Shown here piece by piece: positions 38,234 through 49,783 of a DNA stretch of 64,000 bases (its first letter is position 1; every line of letters starts with the position of its first letter). Origin of the DNA: Vicia villosa. Taxonomy: Eukaryota > Streptophyta > Magnoliopsida > Fabales > Fabaceae. The position numbers and the translations under genes are program-made. The notes below the pieces were generated by a model that worked only from the letters and a program-made list of their open reading frames with translations, had not been told where the DNA came from and ran no database searches. The stretch covers positions 70,590,144 to 70,654,143 of the forward strand of contig NC_081181.1 in the NCBI RefSeq assembly GCF_029867415.1, written 5' to 3'.

Positions 38234-39138
38234 AATTGATATCAGACCAAAAATATAAATATGTTAAATTAATCAATAGTCAAAATTATTATTTTAAATT
38301 ATTTAAATTAATAATCAATGACATTTTTTGTGCATCAATGAAATTTATTTAGTTTATTAGAGAGTTTAATTGATATGTATTAATCAATGCATCATAACCA
38401 TTCAATAATATTATTTTAAATTAATCAATCATTGTGATTAATTAACAGTGTAAAACTTTTTTACACCATTGATGTATTTCAATTAAATTCATAATTAAAT
38501 TAGTTTATTTTTGAAAATATCAACACTTTTATCTCTTCTATTTTTATTTTTTTAAAATTAATCGATATATAAAATCTCCTATATTCTCCCTTTTTTTTCT
38601 ATCTTTTTTTTTTTTTTTTCCTGTTTCTCTTTTCTTATTTTCTGTTTACAATGAAAGAAAACTTAAAAGTAAATTTTTTTTCCTAAACTATTGAGAAAAT
38701 TAGTCAGAAGATGCAGCAACCTAAAGAAGCATTATTGTCTCATTCATTAGACAAAGATGCAGCAACATATAATTAACATATATTCCTTAAAAACATAATT
38801 GATAATAAAAACTCGTTTTCATCAAAATACATAAAACAATAATAACTCGAACATTGATAATACTAAAGAACCATATTTGATTACTACAAGATGGGACATC
38901 TTCTTGTACCAAGCTAGGAGAGTTTATTCTTAAGGTACTTATAAAAGAAAATGGAAACAAATAGACGCATAGAATAAGAAGCCTCAGCAAACAAGAATAT
39001 TACTTTTTACTGTTAAAAATCAACAGAAAAAATAATAGAGAAATGATAGCATTGGATGACTTTATGATTTAGGTAAAATGTTAATTTTTAGGTAAGTGTC
39101 ATACTTTTTACTAGTAGATAGAAAAATATTTAATTTAT
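38234..39138. other. AT-rich intergenic DNA, no gene seen
   Basis: Contains homopolymer T runs (38588-38630) and scattered ATCAAT/ATTGAT phrases. Nothing coding recognised on either strand. It is the right target flank of the LINE. Confidence 0.5.
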
Positions 39139-39147
39139 TAAATTTTA

Positions 39148-40294
39148 GAGTGAAGGACTATTTTAGTACCTCACAAAAACTGTAGAGATTAGATTAGTTT
39201 TTGAGAAAAAAATTCATATTAAATCTCTTACAAAATTTAATTGAGTCATGTTAGTCCCTCTACTAATATTTTTTTTAAATCGTTTTTTACTTTTGAACAG
39301 TGACTGGACTGTCAGTGAAGATCTATTTTAGTCTCTTACAAAAAAGGGAGAGTCCAAATTAGTCCATGTGAGAAGAAAAATCCCTATTTTAATATTTTTT
39401 TCAAACTATTTTTTCTATTTCAAAACCGTGATTGAACTCCTATTTTACGACTGTTGATTTGAAATTATTTGTGAATGGATTGTAGATAAATGATCGCGAT
39501 ACCACGATATTCTTTTTTTGTTGGGTTATTATCAGGCTTATGAATGGGTGACTACAGTTTTTCTTGCTATATATTCTTGTGTATTAGGTGTTGTTATTGT
39601 TTCAGTTGTTAATGATTTTTTAGGAAGGTTTAGTTCTGCTACTGGGGTGTTTTATGCTAATTTCTTAATTTTCTAAGTAATACTTGTGGCGAAAATAATA
39701 CACATCATATGCTCAAGTGTGCATGATCATTAGTCAAAGAATTTATCAAGCTCTGACTCCGATTGGAACATATGAAGAGAAACTTGAGACTCACATTATG
39801 AAAGATCAGAATCTGATGACTCAAATTCTGAATCATAAGATTATGATGCGTCACAACTAGGTAACTCAGGTTCCGGTGGAAACTCAGACTCTGAGGACCA
39901 TGTGCAAAGGAACTGAACCTTTGACCCGTACTCAATTTTTGAAAGCAGATATATCTTGTCAAGTCCAGTCACGGTTTAAAAATAGGAAAAAATCGTTTGA
40001 AAAAAAGATTAAAAGAGAGACTAACATGACTCACTTAAATTTTATAGGGATTAAATAAGGACTTTTTTCTTAGGAGCTAATTTGGACTCTCCCTTTTTGT
40101 GAGGCATTAAAATGAGTCTTAATTGGGCAGTCCAGTCACGCCTAAAAAAGTAAGAAAAAAACTGGTTTGAAAAAATATTAGTAGAGGGACTAACATGACT
40201 CCATTAAATTTTATAAAAGTTTTTAATAGAGACTTTTTTTTTGATTAATCTGACCTCTACAATTTTTGTTAGAGACTAAAATAGAACTTCAGTC
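39148..40294. mobile_element. MULE-like element with long terminal inverted repeats
   Basis: The left arm (39148-39430) and right arm (about 39990-40294) are imperfect inverted copies over roughly 280 bp: GAGTGAAGGACTATTTTAG... against the reverse complement GACTGAAGTTCTATTTTAG..., sharing GTCATGTTAGTCCCTCTACT and GTGACTGGACTG. The flanks TTAAATTTTA (39138-39147) and TTAAATTTAA (40295-40304) match at 9 of 10 bases, like the 9-10-bp duplications of Mutator-like elements. The centre has no transposase; a 60-codon hydrophobic frame without ATG runs 39494-39676. Confidence 0.7.
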
Positions 40295-40304
40295 TTAAAT
40301 TTAA

Positions 40305-41545
40305 TCCAGCCTTATAACTTTTAAATAAAGGTATATCTCTTTTTATTAAAACACTTGTAAGGTTTTATTTTTAAATCATATAGAATTTGTTTTTTTTACA
40401 TTAGTATATTGTTAATTTTTTTAAGTACTTCTTGATGCGACTATATAGGGATTTTTTTTCTTTAAAAAATAGTGGTTATACAATACCTTTTGTTGATTTT
40501 AAAGGAAGCAGAACATTGAATTGCTTTCTATATTTCAAATGATTCTCCTTTAATTTAAATTTCTTATCAAATTTATATGATGAAAGATCAATTTGTTGGG
40601 CTCATTTGATCATCATTAGCTTTAGCCCAGTTATAAATTGGGCCCTAAAGTCATTTACACCATGACATAATAAAATGCATCTGCAATAAACAACATTTAT
40701 TACTATTCACACTCTTCTTGTTAGGGTGTTCACAGTAAAAGTTCATTCAATTAAAAAATATATATTTATAATTTGATTTGATTTTGAATGAATGATTAAA
40801 AAATTAATTAATCTAATTTTATGTAGTTTAATTTGAATCGGTTTCTAAATATTTAAATTATATATTTTTGCTTATTATTATTAAAGTACTAAAAATATGT
40901 TTATGTAATATATAGCATTAATATATTAAAATATTTAATATTATCAACTAAGAATCATCGATTATGATTGAAACAAATAAAATAATAAAAAATAGACTAA
41001 ATTAAAATAATAATTAATATTTAAAAATAAATATCAATGAACAATAAATTAATTCAATATATTATATTTATAAAAATATATAATGGAGTTCGGTTCGATT
41101 TGGACCGGTTTTAAAAAATATATATAAAATTAGATTCGAAATGAACGGTTTTAACAAAATAGCATTTAAAGACATTCAATGATATTTTGAATTTTTGCAG
41201 TTTTAATTACCTATAATTTAGAAGTGAACAATTTTTTTACAGATAATAACTTATTTTTCTGATGTTATTATCCGGGTATATAAATCTTTCTTAAAAAAGT
41301 CATTTCAAATATACAACGTAGTGTTGATTGATTAAGTGCACTCGGATTGTATTATTCCGACGAGGTAAAATAGTTAAATTTGAAAATTCATAGAATTTGA
41401 AAAAAAAATAGGGTATAATGAACAATCTTTTAAATTATAGTTTGTTCTTGTTTTAAGTTTTTTACCCGAATTGCAAAGGCTCGAACTCATCACGGACCAA
41501 CCTTATTATGATTCGATTAATTCATTTTGACATCTGTGCACCGGA
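40305..41545. other. AT-rich repeat remnants, no gene seen
   Basis: 40723-40860 (TAGGGTGTTCACAGTAAAAG, TTTGATTTGATTTTG, AATCGGTTT) and 41090-41160 (TTCGGTTCGATTTGGACCGG) resemble subterminal sequence of hAT-like elements, but no clean end pair is visible. The rest is low-complexity AT. Confidence 0.4.
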
Positions 41546-41672
41546 ATGTAGGAGTGGCAAACATGCACGCTCGTCCTGTATAGACCCGTTCCGCAAAAGT
41601 CTGCGAAAAAATTAGACGGAACAAATGTATTTGAGAGTGGGAGTCTAAAACCTTGTCTCGCTCTGCAAAAAG
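41546..41672. repeat. older repeat interrupted by the CACTA element (left side)
   Basis: AGGAGTGGCAAACATGC and GACCCGTTCCGC resemble hAT-type repeat ends. The other side continues after 47201 (GAGGGCGGAAAAGCCCCGCG). The split repeat supports insertion of the CACTA element at 41673. Confidence 0.4.
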
Positions 41673-41694
41673 CACTACGCCAAATTTGGCTTTT

Positions 41695-42035
41695 AGCAGC
41701 ACCCCTACGAAAGCGCTTTTAGGAAAAGCGCTGGCATAGGCTTCGCTAAAGACAAAATTAAAAAACACGCTAAAAAAGCGCTCTAATAGTGGGGGGGTAT
41801 GAAAGCGCTTTTAAGAAACGCTCTGGTAGGGGGGGGTTATGAGAGCGCTTTTCAAAAGCGCTCTGGTAGGGGGGGGGTACGAAAGCGCTTTACAAAAGCG
41901 CTCTGGTAGGTGGGGGGAACGTGGGGGGAACGAAAGCGCTTTTCAAAAGCGCTCTGGTAGGGGTGTTTAATGAGAGCGCTTTTTGTCAAAAGCGCTGGTA
42001 TAGACCAGGCTATGAGAGCGCTTTTCAGAAGCGCT
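41695..42035. repeat. CACTA left subterminal AGCGCT hairpin repeats
   Basis: About seven units such as GAGAGCGCTTTTCAAAAGCG followed by CTCTGGTAGGGGGG. Each unit pairs AGCGCTTTT with AAAAGCGCT, giving a short hairpin, with a G-run spacer. Period is about 40-50 bp. Confidence 0.85.
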
Positions 42036-42069
42036 TTAGTAGCCTTTATTACTAAAAATTAAAAACCAA

Positions 42070-42250
42070 AACACGCGTTACTGTTTCTCATTTCTCTCTT
42101 TCGTTTTCTGCAGAACCCAGCTTCCGTCCACCACTGTTCTTCATCCACAAACCCTCACTGCACGCGAAACCCTTCCGTCCACCACCATCAGCAACCACCG
42201 TCGGCGTCCCTCCGTCGGCTTCTCCTCCGTCACTCGTTTTATCCACCGCC
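42070..42250 (+). other. probable 5' UTR exon of the CACTA gene
   Basis: A CT-rich leader (TTTCTCATTTCTCTCTTTCG) runs into TCCACCGCCG|GTGAGTTTTAG, a strong donor at 42251. The matching acceptor is TTTGATACAG at 43313, six bases before the coding start, giving a leader intron of about 1.06 kb. A 41-bp phrase is duplicated inside it (42691-42731 and 42754-42794). Transcription start not determined. Confidence 0.5.
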
Positions 42251-43318
42251 GGTGAGTTTTAGGTTTAATTTTCAGTGTAAATTTTATTTGGTATCAAAGA
42301 TTGAACTTCTGCCTGCAACTTGTTTGATGAAATGCCTGAAAGAAATGATTTGAGTTGATAATTGATGAAATGCCACAATCCTTAGTAGGTATTTTTAAAT
42401 TCTAAGTTGATTTACTTCCGCTTTTCTATGTGAAATGTTTCTCTTGTTAATGTGAAAATTACCTGTTGCTGACTTCGATTGTTAGACGTATTGAATTTGT
42501 TAGGTTAATTGTGTTTTGTTGGTTTATATCGAAATTTGTTTGGCATTCTGTTCATTCTTACAAATACTGCTCTCTTTCTGTTCTCTTTCTATTCATTCTT
42601 ACAAACACAATATTAGTAACATAGTAAAATAATTGAGTTAAGTTAGGTATGGTCTCTTCTAGGTTATTTATCTTATACTGTTTCGCTATACTTAAATATG
42701 ACATACTAATAACTATACAAATTATTGGCACCAAAAATTATATGGAATGAATGCTTAAATATGACATACTAATAACTATACAAATTATTGGCATAACAAA
42801 TTATGACCATAACTATACAAAGTATATTGTTTTTTTAAGTTGAATATGATTTTGGTTGATCTATAGATCTTTTGTTTGTTGGCTCGAAATACTCACATTA
42901 GCATAGTTATGTGTCGGGTTTGAGTATAACTATTGGTGGTTCTTTTTGCTAAGTGTTTGACTTCTTTACATGTAACTATACTATTTTGACGATTCCGGAG
43001 CTGCTCATGCACTTATCTTTACATTTCGGGACTATTTTTTTATCGGTTTTGCTTCTGCCCGTAATCAAAAGTCGGGCTTAGGGTCTGAATTTCGGAAAAC
43101 CGACTTTGTTTTTGAGTCCGTGGCGACGTTTTACCATAGCCATGTAAATTTCGTTCAATTCCGATAACTTTCTTTTAATTTTTACGCTTATTTTGATTTG
43201 TACCGATTTCGTTTCCGATTTACTTGTACATGCATGGTTTGACTTCCATTTGACTTGTATAGATTGTTAGCTTATTAATAGTGTACTAATGTGCTTTAGT
43301 TTGTTTGATACAGGTTCA

Positions 43319-46300
43319 ATGGCTTCAGATAGAGATGCTCCACCTGAAAACCCACCTGAAAACTTACAAGAAAACTCACAAGAAAGAGTTGCTTCGGATA
43401 CAAATGCTCCACCTGATACTGAAGCAAAAGAGGTTGCACGAGGCATCACTATTATGAGGAGTATCATACGACATAGAGACCAAGGATTAGTATACCGATT
43501 GGAATGGAATTCTGATAAACAACCAATTGGTCCTAATTCTGCAAAGTTGACAAGTTATATTGGTACACTTGTCCGTATGCATATTCCGGTCTCCATAGCT
43601 ACCTGGAAATCGAAAACGAAAAATTTAGAATTGGAGGAGAAAAAACAAGCGATTTGGGAAGAGCTTCAGGTATATATCATATATGGTTAATTGTTGTTAT
43701 TATCTTGACGATAAATTGTTTAAATTATTTATACTAACACACTATGCGTACGTTTTTTTGCAGAGGACTTTTGAGATACCAGATGAACGTAAAAGCTACA
43801 TACTTAGTTTGGCCGGCAAGAGATATAGAGGGTGGAAAAGTTTTTTGACAAACACCTATCTTAAGGATAAAGATGGAAAATTTCTTGAAAATGCACCGGG
43901 ACGGCCAACAAAGTATGCGACCTTCATTGATGAAGCAGATTGGGCTGAGTTTGTAAAGCAAAGAGATGAAGCTTTTCAGAAAAAGAGTGCCACGAATAGG
44001 GAGAGAGCATCCAAACCCGCGTATCCATACAAAAAAGGGCGTTTGGGATATGCACGCTTAGAGGATAAAATTGTAAGTAAATAGAAATTCGATTTAATTA
44101 ATTGTCTACATGTGCATGTTTTAATTGACGATTTTATCGTTTGTGTCAATGCATAGTTGGAGGAGACTAAAAGTGAGGAAGCTTCACTTCCTGTACATGT
44201 GTTGTGGAAGGAAGCTCGTGTGGGCAAGAATCACGCTGTCGATCCCGATGTTCAGAGAGTTTATACTGAATGTGTAAGTATAATACTATGTCTTTAATTA
44301 AATCAAATATTTTTTAATATATAAATGACTTTTTATCTCCACTAATAATTATTTAAATGTAAATGAATTACAGGAGACCTTGTCGCAATCGGCATCCACC
44401 GGTGAGGAGAGCGTACTTAGTAGAGTACTAGATGCTCCCGAGTATCCCGGTCGGGTGAGGGGTAAGGGTCATGGTGTGACTCCAACCTCTTTTTACAAGA
44501 GTCCTAGGAGAAGAAATCCTTCAAATGAAGAAGTGTTGCAAAAGTTGGCGGAATTGCAAGCACAAGTCTCTGAATTGCAAAGAGATAAAGAGGCGTATAT
44601 GAGAGAAAAGTGCAACACTTCATCAGTGAAAGAAACTAGTGATAAGGCTAGTATCAACTATCAAAGGAAATTTCCCGAGGTAATTATAATTTTTTTTCCT
44701 TTTAAATTGTTCTATTTTATTAATGATAATGACTTTATATTTACTATTGGTTTAGGGCATTTCATCTTGCCAACTATACTTATCGGAACCGAGTTATCGA
44801 CTAGTTGGCAAGGGAAAAGTGCACAACACTTTGGGAGATTTACTTCACCATAGACCGCTCCCGGATGGACACCTGAAAGTATCGGTGGATGTTGTATTAG
44901 ATCATGATGCGATTCTACCGGTACCTGACATGGTCTCAGAGACGACATTGCTGCGAGATGCAATAGGATCGTTTGTTGCATGGCCCTCGGAGCTCATTAC
45001 CATTAGTGATGAGGTAAATTGAAAACGATTATGAATCATTTAGTTTTCGAATGTCAATTCTAAACCGTTTATTAATTATGTTTTACATTTTATTTTTAGA
45101 CTGCTCCTATAAAACCCGCAATTAAGGGTAAAGGGATTTTACAGGAGGAGGAGTCTGTTGCATCGCTAAAAGAGGTACATTTAAAGTGTTAATATATAAT
45201 CTGAATCAAAATATGCATGATTTTATATTTTACCTAACTTATATGATTTTTAGGCATCCGCTCGGGAGTCACAACAAGTGACGCAGCAGGTTCGTAGCGT
45301 ACCACCCAGTGGTCCTCCGAAGCAAGCGGCAAGAAAAGGCGGTGCTTTTGTGCCTCGATACCGGGCGACACTCGCAACAATGGTTGATATGTCCGATATG
45401 AAGGATGGTGCTTTACGGGAAATCGATATGGATGAAAGTGTCTTCGGTATTGAGTTCAAGTCACATATTACAATTGATGACTTGCAAGAGATTTTTAACC
45501 AAGATCAACTAGGCGTCAGTAATATGCAATCATACATCCGGTAATATTCACTCATCCGATATATTATTTAATTAGTCCCACAATATAATTTATTTACACT
45601 TTTCAATGAAAAGAATCTAATGTTTATTATGTTTTTATTTAAGGTTGTTGTATGACAGAGTGTTGCGCGGGACTGCATTGTCTAACAGATTCCGGTTCGT
45701 GTCTTCCGCCCATTGCAGCGGAATGGAAATTGTTTCGGATCCGGAATCTGTTAGACAGCGCTTAGTCGATAGATTCATGTCCACCGGCAATACAGAATGT
45801 CTGCATCTTTGGGCGTATAATACCCGACCAGTAGGGTTAGTTTCTCATTCTTTATTCATCTAATCTCTGTTTCTTTAGTGTATAGCAATATTTTCATATA
45901 ACCTATTGTTTTAATTTATAGAGCACACTGGTTGCTGCTTGCTATCAACCCGATAAGGGAAGTCGTGTATTATCTGAATTCGGTAAAGGGTGAATGGACC
46001 AATTATCCGGCCATGAAGGAAATCGTTGATTTGTAAGTAGGATCGTTCTAAATATATATTCGTGTATATTTATATATTTACTTATTTGTGGGATTGATCT
46101 AAACATATGCTTTTATATATTTGTTAATTAGATCAATACAAGTATTCCGTAGTCAACGGGACGCACAGGTATCCCGGACTAAATCAAACAACATCACCTG
46201 GATCGAAGTGCAGGTACATTACTTTTCACAAATTTGCTTATAATATTTATGCTACTTGGTAAAACAAGACAACTTATATAGAATCTTATTTGTTTTTCTA

Positions 46301-46591
46301 TGTAGTGTCCGCTACAGCGTAACAGTTCAGACTGCGGATACTTTGTATTGAGGTTTATGAAAGAAATCATTCAGGCGAATCAATTAGAGATTCCTCCCAC
46401 GGTATAAAGTTATAACTTAAGATAATTTCATATAATTTATTACATTTACCTAAATATATTATTCATATTATGTTTTTGTTTTATAGTACCTTGACGAATT
46501 CCGTGTTGCTGGGTACTCGAAGCTAAAGTTAGAAGAAATCAAAGAGGAATTGTGTCAATTTTATATTAAGCTATTTTTCATGCAGATTTGA
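43319..46591 (+). CDS. CACTA-encoded Transposase_24-type / Ulp1-like protease protein, 12 exons
   Basis: Exons with GT-AG borders, all phase-consistent: 43319-43669, 43764-44072, 44157-44273, 44374-44679, 44756-45013, 45100-45174, 45254-45540, 45644-45835, 45922-46032, 46132-46213, 46306-46401, 46487-46591. Together 2289 nt, 762 residues plus stop, with no internal stop. Exons 1-4 hold the plant En/Spm-associated region (Transposase_24-like), with GKRYRGWKSFLTNTYLKD, KYATFIDEADWAEF and GRLGYARLEDKI, then a short coiled coil (KLAELQAQVSELQRDKEA). Exons 8-11 form a Ulp1/C48-like protease fold: AHWLLLAINPIREVVYYLN (His), and QRNSSDCGYFVLRFMKEI (Gln and Cys). The usual Asp of the triad (YxLDS) reads Asn (YYLNS). 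The start at 43319 gives MASDRDAPPENPPENL; an upstream in-frame ATG at 43289 lies before the acceptor and would be spliced out. Function in transposition unknown; deSUMOylating activity is doubtful. Confidence 0.82.
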
Positions 46592-46601
46592 ACTATAATA
46601 T

Positions 46602-46790
46602 TGTTGATTTTGTAATGATGTATATATATAATTTTGTAATGATGTATATATATAATTTTGGATATTATAATGGTATATATTAGTATATATATTGTCTTAC
46701 TGATGGCTGAAATAATATAGTCGAAAATATATTACAGGTCGAAAATATATTACAGGTCGAAAATATTACAGGTCGAAAACATTACAGGTC
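46602..46790 (+). repeat. short tandem repeats downstream of the CACTA gene
   Basis: Two copies of a 25-bp unit (TTTTGTAATGATGTATATAT) near 46607-46665, then four copies of GGTCGAAAATATATTACA-type units (46725-46790) that shorten from 21 to about 16 bp. No coding role seen. Confidence 0.7.
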
Positions 46791-46844
46791 GACTGGGAGG
46801 ATTAAATTATAGGCTGCACATAAAAATACCTCATTTAGCAACTA

Positions 46845-47185
46845 CAGCGCTTCTAAAAAGCGCTCTTAAAGGTCCACATACTAGAGCGCTTCTTAGTAAA
46901 AGCGCTGGCAAAGACCAGTAAAAAAGCAAAAAAAATTAAAAAATTACGCAGCATACAAAAGCGCTTTTAGAAAAGCGCTCTCATAGGGGGGCCTACCAGA
47001 GCGCTTTTTCTGGAAAAAGCGCTCTCATAGGGGGGTCTACCAGAGCGCTTTTTCCAGGAAAGCGCTCTTAAAGGGGGGGTCTACCAGAGCGCTTTTAAAA
47101 GCGCTTTCGTAGCCTACGCCAGCGCTGGCTTTGGCAGCGCTTTAAAGCGCTGTTAAAGGCCAAAAAAAGCGCTGTGAAAGCTGTT
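46845..47185. repeat. CACTA right subterminal AGCGCT hairpin repeats
   Basis: Mirror of the left set: units such as AGAGCGCTTTTTCTGGAAAA then AGCGCTCTCATAGGGGGG, ending with CCAGCGCTGGCTTTGGCAGC. Arrangement and G-run spacers match the left subterminal region. Confidence 0.85.
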
Positions 47186-47339
47186 CCGTGTTGTAGTGAA
47201 GTGAGGGCGGAAAAGCCCCGCGAACATTAAATTTTTTAGGCATGAAAATAGTAAAATTGTATGAAAAAGCTCATGTCCACAAAAAAAAGGTGGAACAAAC
47301 ATATTAAAGAGAGCGGGCCTAAAACTCCCCCGAGCGTTT

Positions 47340-47435
47340 TGGACTCCAGCCGGGATCAAACCCAGGTACTAGCCGGTTCCGTCCATTTTTGGAGAAAGCT
47401 CATTTGCCACTTGAGCCAACCCTTTGAGGTTTGAC
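47340..47435 (-). other. tRNA-like A/B-box segment
   Basis: The minus strand has TGGCTCAAGTGG (fits an A-box) and about 55 bp later GGGTTTGATCCCG (near B-box). No cloverleaf closes and no acceptor stem is present, so it is a tRNA-derived repeat, not a tRNA gene. Confidence 0.35.
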
Positions 47436-47552
47436 TAGAATATTTTGTTCTTGAAATAATAGGTGAAATTTCTATTCGTATCAATATGAAGTAAAACGGA
47501 TTCATGTTGTGTTAATGATTGGAATGCATAAATTAATGTCAAATATAAATGT

Positions 47553-47575
47553 TTATTTATTACTATTACTATTAC

Positions 47576-47668
<93 letters not shown>
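47553..47668 (+). repeat. (ATT)n microsatellite
   Basis: About 115 bp of TTA/ATT trinucleotides, starting with ACT interruptions and then nearly perfect from 47575. Confidence 0.95.
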
Positions 47669-47671
<3 letters not shown>

Positions 47672-49783
47672 AGTGATTATAATAACTTTATTAACATGTA
47701 ATTCCTTATTCTACCATGTCATATATATTTGTGAGATGATGACACTCCTCTGTAGGTTTTTCTTGTAATTAAGTGTACGTAGTACATGGGATATATGACG
47801 AGATGATAGCTATTCGAGAGGCTTGATAAAGTCAAACAAACTATTGATCAATTGAAATTAAATTATGTAAATTCATATAGAAAGTTATAAACATGTCAGT
47901 TATCTATTTACTTTTTTATAAATCGAATATCCATAAACAATTGTAAAGATTATTCCTTAAGATGCATATGATTATAATATATAGTAAAATTCTGCCCCCT
48001 GTTCAAAACTAAATTCAAATATAAATTTTTTGATTAAATTGGAAGAGATTCTACCATCTTATCTAAGTAATCATAAATTTTAAATTATCTATTTTGAATA
48101 GAAGTGTTTTAGTCATGTATAAAGTTATAAACATTTAAGTTATCTATTTTGAATAGAAGTATTTTGGTCATGTATAAAGTTATAAATATTTAAGTTGTTA
48201 TCTATTTTGAATAGAAGTATTTTAGTTATCTATAAAGTTATAAACATTTATTCCCTCTCTTTTTTTTATAAGTTTTTTTTTTATTTTTTTTTACATATAT
48301 TAAGAATGTAATTATTATTGTATAAAAAAAATTATGAAAGATTTTATAAAATTATTTTTTATTTATTGTATGAAAAAGATAAATTTAAAGAATTGAAAGA
48401 AAAGAATATAATAAATATTTAAGGATATAGAAAAAATTTATTAATGATTCTTTAGTAAAACGACTTATATTTTGATACACAAAATTTTCTAAAAAGAACT
48501 TACAAAAAAAATAGTGAAGTAACTTGTTATCTACTTATCTATTTTAAGTAGAAATAATTTTTGTGTGTGTTTTTTTTTTTTTTTGGAAAATTTATTTTGT
48601 TTGTTTTTTAAAGAGCACGAAAAAAATTGTACTTTTTTTCTTCAATGAAGTAGAGGAGATTTTTTTTATTTGAAAATAGTTTTTGGATAATTTTTAAATT
48701 TTTTGTGTACTTTTACAGAATGATTTTAAAATTCTATTATTTAAATTTATTAATAGCGGATTGCGATTTTGGCCATATTACAAATGTTTATGTTTCTTTA
48801 TTCTTTTCATAATTTTTAATTCGATATCGATGTTTTATAGTTTTTGAAATGTGATTTATTAAAGATGCTGATTTGATTTGTTTGTTTTTATGACCTTGTA
48901 GCTTTTTTTTCTTCTATTTATTTAATTGATTTTTCTACAATAACTTTTGATATATTTACTCATTTATATTTTGATTGGACTTTTTTCTTTATTATTAACA
49001 TATTATTTTAAATAAATCTATCATAACGTTTTTTTTCTTTTGCTAAATTACATTTTTTAATACTTTCAACATATAGGGTGTGACAAGAACTCCTTTAGAT
49101 TGTATAAATACATTTGAAAGGGTGTGGTAGTGGATAAGTAGTGGTGTGGTGGACTTGAATTATAGCTGTAAAACCATGACTTTCATATGTTCATAATTTT
49201 TTTGTTGGTATAAAAAGCAAAAATGTTGCAGGCTTAAGTCCTCATTAATATCTTTGGATAAAGTAGATAATTTCTTATGCATACATTGAGGTGTTTTTTG
49301 TCCATAATAATAAATAAATAATAATTTGGGGACAATTCCAATTAAGACCAATCAAAAGAAGGGTGCTTCATTGGACCGACTAGTTAAACATATTTTGTAT
49401 AATATGCTAGTGGATGATTAATATCCTTAAAAAAAAAAATTGATTTATTTAATAAAAAATAAAGAACTTGGTTTTCATTGTATTAAATTATGAAAAGGTC
49501 TAGAATGATAACATGGGGTAAAATCCTAAAAAAATATGATTAAAATTAGAAAGCATCCTAAAAAAATATGATTAAAATTAGAAAGCAATTTATTGGATTT
49601 ATTTTTAAAGGGCAACTCATCCTAAGAAGAAAAAAGAAGAAATCTTGTAAGCACGAAAGAGAGGGGTGAATTAGGACTTTCAAAGTTTATTGGTTTTTAG
49701 AAATAAATTGTTCTTATTTTTTCTGGTTTGGTGCAAGAGTTTAAAAATGTGTTAGGCAACCAAGGCTTGTTTCCAACACAGGC
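47669..49783. other. AT-rich intergenic DNA, no gene seen
   Basis: Long T and A runs. Only small repeats were found: the triplication at 48085-48254 and a duplicated phrase CCTAAAAAAATATGATTAAA (49526 and 49557). No coding or RNA signature on either strand. Confidence 0.5.
48085..48254 (+). repeat. three tandem copies of a 55-58-bp unit
   Basis: Units beginning TTATCTATTTTGAATAGAAG start at 48085, 48140 and 48198, each ending in ATAAAGTTATAAACATTTAA-like sequence. Copies differ at a few bases. Confidence 0.85.

Larger units (their letters stand above)
41673..47198 (+). mobile_element. complete CACTA (En/Spm) transposon carrying a spliced gene
   Basis: Begins CACTACGCCAAATTTGGC and ends ...CGTGTTGTAGTG; the 3-bp duplication AAG flanks it (41670-41672 and 47199-47201). 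Length 5526 bp. Both subterminal regions are packed with AGCGCT hairpin repeats, the usual transposase-binding zone of CACTA elements. It lacks a TNP2/TNPD-type DDE transposase, so movement would depend on a relative elsewhere. The single gene it carries (43319-46591) is uninterrupted. Confidence 0.9.

Noticed and set aside
44712..44981. 89-aa minus-strand frame and other small frames within 43289-45863 treated as separate genes
   Set aside because: Antisense shadows, or single exons running into introns, of the spliced CACTA gene.
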